A stretch of DNA of 64,000 bases from JAXLYE01 sp046351595 (GTDB lineage Bacteria > Myxococcota_A > Polyangia > Palsa-1104 > JAEUJZ01), in the NCBI GenBank assembly GCA_046351595.1, contig JAXLYE010000014.1, positions 21,563 to 85,562 of the forward strand, read 5' to 3'. The notes beneath the pieces are model-generated. The model saw only the letters and a list, made by a program, of their open reading frames with translations, was not told the origin of the DNA and searched no databases. Made by a program: the position numbers and the translations under genes. Below are positions 58,082 to 64,000 of the stretch, piece by piece. The first letter of the stretch is position 1. Every line of letters begins with the position of its first letter.

Positions 58082-58897
58082 ATGTTCCTGGGCATGCCCA
58101 AATGTTTCGTGATCCAGCCGTTCGATCGTGGCAAGTTTGATAAACGCTATGATGATGTCTTCGGCCCTGCTATTAAAGACGCAGGGTTAGAGCCTTATAG
58201 AGTCGACCGCGATCCAAGCGTAACGATACCCATAGAGGACATTGAGAAAAACATACGAGATAGCGATATATGTCTGGCTGATATTTCATTGAACAATCCA
58301 AATGTTTGGTACGAAGTTGGCTATGCGCTTGCCTCCAGGAAGGAGGTTATCCTCACTTGCTGCAAAACAGACAGAACAGAAGAGAGGTTTCCTTTTGACA
58401 TACAGCATAGGCGCATTATTACTTATGTCTCCGAGTCTCCCAGCGATTTCAAAAGGCTCCAGCAACAGATTTCAGAACAGCTAAAGACTCGCCTCGAAAA
58501 AAACCAGGAAATACAGGCGCTTGTCTCCATGGGTAACTCTCCTGCAGCGGCAGGACTGCTGCCGCACGAAGTCGCTGTGCTTGTTGCGATCTCCGCAGAG
58601 ACTGTAAGCAACCTGGAAGACGTGGCAGTCAATCTCATCCGTCACAGCCTCGAACAGGCAGGCTTTACTTCTGGAGCGCTGGGTCTGGGTGTTAGAAGGC
58701 TAGCCCGGTTAAGGTTTATCGAAAAGCGTTCTCTTAATGACGAAAATGGCGACCCTTATTACGTGTTGAGTTTGACTGGCAAAGGTGAGGAATGGCTGAT
58801 GGATAATCTTGATAAAGTTCCTCTAAAGAAACAGAATATTGCTCCTCCAAGACGATCTAAAGGGCAACTCGCGGAAGCAGATGACATACCATTCTGA
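58082..58897 (+). CDS. TIR-like/nucleoside-deoxyribosyltransferase-fold protein with winged-helix C-terminus
   Basis: About 271 residues. The N-terminal domain (about 5-135) reads KCFVIQPFDRGKFDKRY, DIEKNIRDSDICLADIS and NNPNVWYEVGYALASRKEVIL: a flavodoxin-like TIR/NDT fold with the likely catalytic Glu in YEVGYA. The C-terminal part (about 180-255) resembles a winged helix (HEVAVLVAISAETVSNLEDVAVNLIRHSLEQAG). Its codon use is much AT-richer than the rest of the window, a sign of transfer. Starts at 58058 (TTG), 58082 and 58094 are possible. TIR-like NADases serve in bacterial defence; the role here is inferred. Confidence 0.7.
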   Translation: MFLGMPKCFVIQPFDRGKFDKRYDDVFGPAIKDAGLEPYRVDRDPSVTIPIEDIEKNIRDSDICLADISLNNPNVWYEVGYALASRKEVILTCCKTDRTEERFPFDIQHRRIITYVSESPSDFKRLQQQISEQLKTRLEKNQEIQALVSMGNSPAAAGLLPHEVAVLVAISAETVSNLEDVAVNLIRHSLEQAGFTSGALGLGVRRLARLRFIEKRSLNDENGDPYYVLSLTGKGEEWLMDNLDKVPLKKQNIAPPRRSKGQLAEADDIPF

Positions 58898-58909
58898 GAC
58901 TCTTTGAAA

Positions 58910-58932
58910 GGCTGCTGTCGCACTTGGCAGCC
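58910..58932. terminator. hairpin between the convergent TIR-like and recombinase genes
   Basis: GGCTGC and GCAGCC pair around an 11-nt loop and are followed on the plus strand by the T-containing CTTGATTTGC. It lies just after the TIR-like stop codon and is the most terminator-like site in the element. Confidence 0.5.
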
Positions 58933-58994
58933 CTTGATTTGCTTAGCCAGAATTGAGTTCGTCGCCTTGCCGTTCTAGGAGGTTAGCGATTACT

Positions 58995-60072
58995 TTATTT
59001 TGCCACTTTATGCCGCAACTCGGCCAGTAGCCCTCGTACAAGAGCCTTCCCGATTTCGCGCAGGCTATGCCCAGCTGCCCTGAGCTCTTGAGCCCGCGAC
59101 GCAGCGCCCTTCGCATCTTTCTGGCTGAGTAACTCCGCAACCGTCGCCGCATACCACCGCTCTCCTCGCGGCGGATACAACCTTTCCTGCAGAAGCCGCT
59201 CGCCAATCGCACGCAGTGACAGCCCCTTGCCCCGCAGTTCCTTGGCTCTCTGCTCAGCAAGCTTCTTGTCGCGCTGCACCTTCCTGCGCTCCCGCTTCCT
59301 ATACTCCCGCGTCCGCTCAGGGAGGACGCCCGCCCGTTTGAGGATGCGGAGGATCATGGTGCGGTTCCAGTCGACGCCCCGCGGAGACGGCGTGCCGTCG
59401 GCGCGCAGCACGGCAACGATCTCCTTCTGCTGTATCCCTTGCCCGTGCATCTCGACGATGCGAGCAATGATGCTCTGCTCCTCGGCATACGGCTCCAGCG
59501 GGACACGCCCTCTCGTATCGCGTGAGGCTCCGAAGCGGTAGCCGTAGGGCGCGCGGCCCAAAAACACGCCCTGCTGCTTGAGGTGCCGCATGGCCTCGCG
59601 TGTACGCTCGCCGATGGCCTCGCGTTCCCACTGCGCGATCAGCGCCAGGATGCAGAGCACGAAGCGCCCCATCGCGTTGCGCGTGTCGAGCGACTCCGTG
59701 ACCGAGAGCAGGAAGTACTTCTCGCCCATGAAGTAGCGGTTCAGCAGCGTGCCCAGGTCGATGACCGATCGAGTGAGCCGATCCAGCTTCACGACGAGCA
59801 GCGCGTCGGCCTTCCCATCCTCAAGGAGCTTGAGCGCGCCGGCCAAGCCGGGCCGATCGAGCGACTTGGCGGACGTCTCATCCTGCGCGAGGTGTACGAG
59901 CTTGAACCCGCTCGCCGTGCAGTAGCAGCGGATGCGCTCGCGCTGCGCATCCAGGCTCACGCCCTCCTGCGCTTGCATGTCGGTGCTGACCCGGACGTAC
60001 CCGACGACCCGAAGTGGCCGCTCCGCCTGTAAGGTGCTTACTTGTGCCGAAATTGTTGTGTGCTGTTTTACC
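58995..60072 (-). CDS. serine recombinase body lacking its start codon in the integrated state
   Basis: The frame codes for a resolvase-type catalytic domain (GYVRVSTDMQAQEGVSLDAQ, VVKLDRLTRS, QWEREAIGERTREAMRHL), then a Recombinase-type segment and a basic helical tail. From attR inward there is no ATG, GTG or TTG before the Met at 59978, which lies three residues after the catalytic Ser of VRVST. So the integrated gene cannot make an active enzyme from a standard start. Joined to 56310-56294 in the circle it gives 364 residues with Ser35. The protein is shorter than phage large serine integrases. Confidence 0.85.
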
Positions 60073-60078
60073 GTTCCC
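60073..60078. other. attR core of the integrated element
   Basis: The core GTTCCC is shared with attL. The host side CCCCT (60076-60080) completes the dyad AGGGG-TT-CCCCT when the element is removed. The element side reads CTGTTTTACC. Confidence 0.8.
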
Positions 60079-61245
60079 CTCGCTCTCCCGCTGCAAGAAT
60101 CCCACCACCTCGGGGCTGCGGCCGGGGGGGCCCAGCATTGACTCGCTCAGGGCGGCGACCGCGGGCTCGTCGAGGCGGTGCAGCTTGAGGAGCTCGGCGC
60201 CGGGGGCCGTGCTCGGCAGGTCTGGGCGCTCGTCGTCGCGGTAGGTGCACACCAGCAGCAGCGCGCCGCGCGAGGCGAGGCCGGCCAGCCGACCGAGGAG
60301 GGCGAGGCTCTCGAGGCCGGCCCACTGCACGTCTTCCAGCAGCACGACCAGCGGCCGCTGCGGGGTCGCGGCGCTGAGCAGCAGGCGCTCAAGGGTCGCG
60401 AGCGCGCGCTCCTGCATGCTGGCGGCGTCGAGCGGCGGCGCCTGGGCGATCGGGTGCGGGAGCAGGCCGACGAGGCGCGGGAACAGCGGCAAGAGGACGC
60501 CGAGCGCCGCGTCCTGCGGCGGCAGCTCCAGGCACAGCGGCTCGATGACGTCCTGCAGCACGTGGAACGCGCGGCCGGCGTCGCGCACCGCCTGCCCGCG
60601 CAGCACCCGCGCCCCGCGCACCAGCGCCTGCGTGCGCAGCTCGTCGAGCAGCCGCGACTTGCCGACGCCGCTCTCGCCGCCGATGCAGAGCACGCGGCCG
60701 GAGCCACGCAGGCTGTCGCGCAGCGCGTCGAGCAGCCGCCGCAGCTCACGCTCGCGCGAGACGAAGCGCGCGGCCTGCAGGTAGCTCTCGCGCACCGCGA
60801 CCTGCTCGGCCGGCGGCTCCAGACCGGCGGCGCGATAGAGCTCCCCCGCGAGCGCGGCGGCGCTGTCGGGTCGGGCCGCGGGATCGCGCGCCAGTAGGCG
60901 CACCACCAGCTCGCGCAGCGCTTGCGGCGCATCGAGCGCGGACGTTTCGACCGACAGCGACAGGATCGCGCTGACGAGCGGCCCGGCGCCCTCGGGCTCG
61001 ACGTGCGCCAGCGGGTGTCGTCCGCCGGACAGCACCCCGAAGGCGATCATCCCGAGCGCGTACAGATCCGACGCCTCGCTCGGCGGCCTCCCGAGCAGGA
61101 GCTCCGGCGCCAGGTACGCCAGAGTCCCCGCGAGCTCCGGAGTCTGCGCGCTACCACGCTGCGCTGTCAGCGCCAGCCCGAAGTCCAGCACCTTAACCTG
61201 CCAGCCCGCCGCCGCTTCCAACAGGAGGATGTTGCTGGGCTGACC
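60073..61245 (-). pseudogene. 5' part of the disrupted kinase-AAA-helical repeat gene, lacking the kinase N-lobe
   Basis: Reading minus, the frame has the C-lobe of a Hanks-type kinase (PSNILLLEAAAGWQVKVLDFGLAL, GTLAYLAPELLLG, SDLYALGMIAFGVLSGG) and an AAA_16 ATPase (Walker A GGESGVGKS, Walker B LVVLLEDVQWA). It ends at RESEGN, where the element interrupts it. Upstream, HRDxKPSN has become GRDGQPSN and the sequence before it is no longer kinase-like: subdomains I-VIa are missing. The frame is open to 61398, but that part is unrelated. This copy is therefore damaged at both ends. Confidence 0.85.
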
Positions 61246-61270
61246 GTCACGACCGAGTGAGGAGCGGCTG

Positions 61271-61313
61271 GAAACGGTCCGCACGCTGACTGCGATGCGT
61301 CGCGGACCGTTTC
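61271..61313. repeat. 12-bp inverted repeat next to the kinase breakpoint
   Basis: GAAACGGTCCGC (61271-61282) and GCGGACCGTTTC (61302-61313) are perfect inverted copies separated by 19 bases. They lie between the truncated kinase and the structured 95-bp repeat. Confidence 0.8.
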
Positions 61314-61366
61314 TGGGCCCAGGATTTTGTTCAACGGCAGTCGCGGCGGACCTCTCGTACACAGGG

Positions 61367-61464
61367 CACCGGACTTTGTCCGGTGAGAAACCGCGCAAGA
61401 AGCGCGCGGCGAGGGGGGAGGCTCCGCCGGCTTTGCCGGTGGAGGGGGCACGGGAAAGTGCCCC
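61367..61464. repeat. diverged copy of the structured 95-bp repeat
   Basis: Four hairpins follow one another: 61367-61385 (CACCGGAC/GTCCGGTG), 61391-61409 (CCGCGC/GCGCGG), 61422-61444 (CTCCGCCGGC/GCCGGTGGAG) and 61445-61464 (GGGGCAC/GTGCCCC, loop GGGAAA). The last three match the copies at 32 kb, with base changes that keep the pairing in the third stem. It lies 78 bp past the stop of the FG-GAP gene. Confidence 0.8.
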
Positions 61465-61542
61465 ATGTATCGGACCCGCTGGCGCAGGACGGGCAGGTAC
61501 CCGCGCCGTTCACCTCACCGAGGTCGAGGTGCCCGTCCCGCG

Positions 61543-63042
61543 CTACATGCCGGTGCCGAGCAGGATGTCGATGCCGCCGGTGGCGTAGCGGGTCACTGCG
61601 ATGTCCGGCTTCCCGTCGCGGTTGAAGTCAGCGACGGTCACCCCGTTGGGCTGCGAGCCGGTCGCCAGCGTGATCATCACGGGCGCGTTGAAGGTCCCGT
61701 CGCCCTTGCCGGTGATGAAGTGCAGGTTGCTCGACGTGAAGCTCGGGACGACGAGATCCGTGAAGCCGTCCAGGTTCAGGTCCGCGGCGAAGATCACCTC
61801 GGGCCCGGTCCCGACCGCAAGGAGCGCTCCCTGCAGCGCGAAGCCGCCGGCGCCGTCTCCCTTGAGGATGGCCACGTTGCCGCCGCGGTTGGCGACCGCC
61901 AGATCCAGCTTCTTGTCGCCGTCGAAGTCAGCGACCGCGATGGCGTTGGGCTGGCTCGCGCCCGTGATCGTGATCGGGGTCTGCATGGCAAAGCCGGCCG
62001 CCTTGTTCAGGATGACGCGGATGGTGTTCGACGCAGCGGTGACGTTGCCGACCACGACGTCCGGGCGCATGTCGCCGTCGAAGTCGCCGACCGCGATGCC
62101 GTAGGCGTCGAAGCCGACGTTGAAGGGCGAGCCGGTGACCGCCGTGTACGTCGTGCCGTTGGCCGAGCCGCGCACGATGCTGACCGTGTTGTTGGCGTTG
62201 CTGACGGCGATGTCCTGGTTCTTGTCACCGTCGAAGTCGGCGAGCGCGACGAAGCGCGGGCCGCTGAAGCTGCCGACGGCGGTGGCGATGGTGTTGGGCG
62301 TCGCCATGGTGCCCGAGCGGATGACCGCGCTCAGGGTGTTGCTGGTCTGGTTGGCGACAACGACGTCCGCGGTGCCGTCGGCGTTCATGTCTCCGACCGC
62401 GGCGCTGATGGCGCCGTTCTGGCCGAGCGCGATGTTGACCGGAGCCGCGAAGGTCAGGGCCGGCGGCACCGAGGTGTTGGCGAGCACGCTGATGTTGTTC
62501 TGGCCGCCGTTGGCGCTGATCAGGCTGATGCTGCCCTGACCGGTCAGGTCGAGCGTCGCGAGGCTGCGCGGGCCGCCGGTGCCCAGGCCGGTGATGGTCG
62601 CGGTGTTGCCCGGCGGCATGAACGAGACCGTGCCCAGGAAGTACCGGAACCCCTTCGTTACGGTGGCCGCGATGGTGCCGTTGTTGTTGCTCACGGTGAC
62701 GTCCACATCACCCGGCGTGCCGAGGCTGGCCGGCGTGGTCGCCGTGATCGTCGTGCCGTCCGCGGACACCGTGACGCCGGTCGCCATCTTGCCGCCGAAG
62801 GTGACGGTGGCTCCGGGCTTGAAGTTGGTGCCCGTGATCGTGACGACCGTGCCGCCGGCCGTGCTGCCTTTGGTGACGCTGATCGAGCTGACGTTGGGCG
62901 CGAGCACGGCCATCGTCATGTCGGGCTGCGGCGCCGCCATGTCCACCGTATTGTTCGAGGGCGGGTTGCTGTCGCAGGCGACACCGAGCGCGAGGGCGCC
63001 GCCGCACAGAGCCAGAGTCCAAGAAGTAAGAGTTCTTCGCAT
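61543..63042 (-). CDS. lipoprotein with IPT/TIG domain and FG-GAP (VCBS) repeats
   Basis: A 499-residue lipoprotein: signal with lipobox GVAC (about 22), IPT/TIG-type Ig domain (about 45-130; KGSTAGGTVVTITGTNFKPGATVTFGGK), then about seven FG-GAP/VCBS blades, each with a calcium-loop-like motif such as DFDGDKNQDIAV and DFNRDGKPDIAV. It probably forms a beta-propeller on the cell surface, involved in adhesion or carbohydrate/protein binding. GGAGGAA precedes the ATG at 63042. It has no close partner. Confidence 0.82.
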   Translation of the reverse strand: MRRTLTSWTLALCGGALALGVACDSNPPSNNTVDMAAPQPDMTMAVLAPNVSSISVTKGSTAGGTVVTITGTNFKPGATVTFGGKMATGVTVSADGTTITATTPASLGTPGDVDVTVSNNNGTIAATVTKGFRYFLGTVSFMPPGNTATITGLGTGGPRSLATLDLTGQGSISLISANGGQNNISVLANTSVPPALTFAAPVNIALGQNGAISAAVGDMNADGTADVVVANQTSNTLSAVIRSGTMATPNTIATAVGSFSGPRFVALADFDGDKNQDIAVSNANNTVSIVRGSANGTTYTAVTGSPFNVGFDAYGIAVGDFDGDMRPDVVVGNVTAASNTIRVILNKAAGFAMQTPITITGASQPNAIAVADFDGDKKLDLAVANRGGNVAILKGDGAGGFALQGALLAVGTGPEVIFAADLNLDGFTDLVVPSFTSSNLHFITGKGDGTFNAPVMITLATGSQPNGVTVADFNRDGKPDIAVTRYATGGIDILLGTGM

Positions 63043-63438
63043 AAGGGTTCCTCCATCCTGCCGCGCAAGGAATGAACGGTGGCAGGCAGCATCCATCTTA
63101 TCGGGCCGCACGAGCGGGCTCCCATCGACCCGACTCTGGGACGCAAGCCGACGGAATCACAGGAGACTCCGGTGTGAAGGAGCACACAGACCAGGATGCA
63201 ACCGGAGGAGTCCCAGGGACGTTCACAGACGGAGTGTTTCCTCTGTCTCGCGTGCGCACGCTGCCCACGCTGCGCGCCCTGCACAAAAGGAGCCTTTTTC
63301 CTGCAACCGATTTGCGGCGGCCGCGGCGCGGTGCTGTGCGAGCCTGGCCTCGCAAGCCTTGACGATCGCGCCCTGTTTTCTGCCCTGGTCGGCGGCGGCT
63401 GCCTGCGAGCAGAGCGAGCGATATAATGGCGCACCCCG
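63043..63438. promoter_or_regulatory. divergent gene-free region before the right-edge kinase
   Basis: These 396 bases separate the FG-GAP gene from the kinase gene. No coding region is convincing. No repeat or promoter could be assigned; an ATATAATG stretch at about 63420 is the only AT-rich, -10-like sequence near the kinase start. Confidence 0.35.
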
Positions 63439-64000
63439 ATGAGCTCTGGCCCTGCATCGCGCGCGGCTGCGGATCCGTCGCGTGACAGCCTCACCACCCT
63501 GAACGAGCCCTCGACTCGCGCGGCGGGCGCTCCGTCCGCGACCTCTTCGGACGAGCTGCCGCGCGGCGCCGCAATCGGCCGCTACGTCGTCCTCAACAAG
63601 CTCGGTGCTGGCGGCATGGGCGTGGTGTACGCGGCCTACGATCCGGAGCTCGATCGCAAGGTCGCCATCAAGCTTTTGCACTCCGATGCCAACGACGGCC
63701 AGGGCTCGCAGGGCAGGGCGCGGCTGCTGCGCGAGGCGCAGGCGATGGCGCGCCTGGCCCACCCCAACGTCGTCGCGGTCTACGATGTCGGCACGCTCGG
63801 CGAGCGCGTCTTCCTGGCCATGGAGTTCGTCGACGGATGCACCCTGACCGACTGGCTGCAGGCGCGGCCGCGCCGCCGCGACGAGATCCTGGACAAGTTC
63901 ATCGCCGCCGGCCGCGGCTTGATCGCGGCCCATGCCGCGGGGCTTGTACACAGAGACTTCAAGCCTGACAACGTCCTGATCGGCCAGGACGGCCGCGCCC
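63439..64000 (+). CDS. Ser/Thr protein kinase, 5' part, running off the right edge
   Basis: 187 codons are present from the ATG at 63439. After a polar leader of about 48 residues comes the kinase N-lobe: LNKLGAGGMGVVYAAYD (glycine loop), VAIKLL (catalytic Lys), then EFVDGCTLTDWLQ and HRDFKPDNVLI (catalytic loop). All residues seen are intact. Leader and loop are typical of the myxobacterial kinase family to which the broken kinase-AAA gene also belongs; whether this one continues into an AAA/TPR part cannot be seen. Confidence 0.88.
   Translation, partial: MSSGPASRAAADPSRDSLTTLNEPSTRAAGAPSATSSDELPRGAAIGRYVVLNKLGAGGMGVVYAAYDPELDRKVAIKLLHSDANDGQGSQGRARLLREAQAMARLAHPNVVAVYDVGTLGERVFLAMEFVDGCTLTDWLQARPRRRDEILDKFIAAGRGLIAAHAAGLVHRDFKPDNVLIGQDGRA

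Larger units (their letters stand above)
56294..60078. mobile_element. 3,779-bp serine-recombinase element integrated in a kinase-AAA gene
   Basis: GTTCCC flanks the element at 56294-56299 and 60073-60078. Deleting one copy plus the interior restores the host gene exactly in frame. Contents: zinc-finger protein (-), Rpn-like nuclease (-), TIR-like protein (+) and serine recombinase (-) whose start lies at the opposite end. The TIR-like gene is much richer in AT than the host. No transposase, terminal inverted repeats or conjugation genes are seen, so movement should rely on the recombinase. Confidence 0.85.

Noticed and set aside
59878..60072. A simple frameshift or sequencing error as the reason the recombinase lacks a start.
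   Set aside because: The missing 5' end is found intact at the other end of the element and joins in frame through the shared core. A base error would not explain both.
60073..61398. A fusion protein of kinase/AAA and recombinase made by reading through attR.
   Set aside because: The host frame (GGG AAC GGT AAA) and the recombinase frame (GGA ACG GTA AAA) differ; the host frame ends at 59878 without recombinase sequence.

Overview
The window is very GC-rich DNA, apart from one AT-richer patch near 58-59 kb. It carries many secreted Cys-rich or lipoprotein genes, a MYXO-CTERM-like tail on the first protein, Ser/Thr kinases (one fused to an AAA/helical-repeat module), a WD40-STAND ATPase, PEGA and FG-GAP proteins and a probable DUF2378/TIGR02265 protein. 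Together these point to a chromosome of the Myxococcota; the genus cannot be told from the sequence alone. No rRNA, tRNA or CRISPR array was seen.

Layout. 0-4 kb: secreted metalloprotease, ferritin-like di-iron protein and LOG-type phosphoribohydrolase. 4-9.2 kb: a signalling island with an NtrC-type regulator, two small receivers, a membrane histidine kinase and a hybrid receiver-kinase, arranged around a 58-bp divergent promoter. 9.5-22.9 kb: OmpA-like and DUF4382 lipoproteins, SulP transporter, GST, EEP hydrolase, dehydrogenase and thiolase, PEGA and beta-helix proteins, an 11-residue-repeat secreted protein and a Nudix hydrolase. 22.9-28.3 kb: a two-gene operon of an SPFH/flotillin-like protein and a STAND ATPase with many WD40 repeats. 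28.7-38.2 kb: OmpA protein, phosphomannomutase, a Ser/Thr kinase, a PHM-like protein, two PpiC/SurA-type foldases and a STAS-like protein. 38.2-40.7 kb: a class I terpene synthase with an FAD oxidoreductase. 41.2-54.2 kb: mostly single metabolic or secreted genes (serine hydrolase, PqaA-like protein, acyl-CoA ligase, GNAT, carboxylesterase, VOC, astacin, DUF6157, alpha/beta hydrolase, MeaB GTPase). 54.2-61.3 kb: a kinase-AAA-helical-repeat gene broken twice. 61.5-64 kb: an FG-GAP lipoprotein and the start of another Ser/Thr kinase that runs off the window.

The main discovery is a 3,779-bp integrated element (about 56,294-60,078) bounded by the 6-bp core GTTCCC. Removing it joins the two kinase-AAA fragments exactly in frame through the codons for EGNPFF. 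The element codes for a serine recombinase, a TIR-like/winged-helix protein of low GC, an Rpn-like nuclease and a zinc-finger protein. The recombinase has no start codon in the integrated state: its Shine-Dalgarno, ATG and first codons lie at the opposite end of the element. They join in frame with the body only in the excised circle, giving a 364-codon gene that restores the catalytic Ser. Integration would therefore switch off its own recombinase.

A second discovery is a structured interspersed repeat of about 95 bp, tandem at 31,954-32,169 and single at 61,367-61,464. Its three consecutive hairpins are kept by compensatory base changes. The copy at 61.4 kb lies next to the point where the broken kinase loses its N-lobe.
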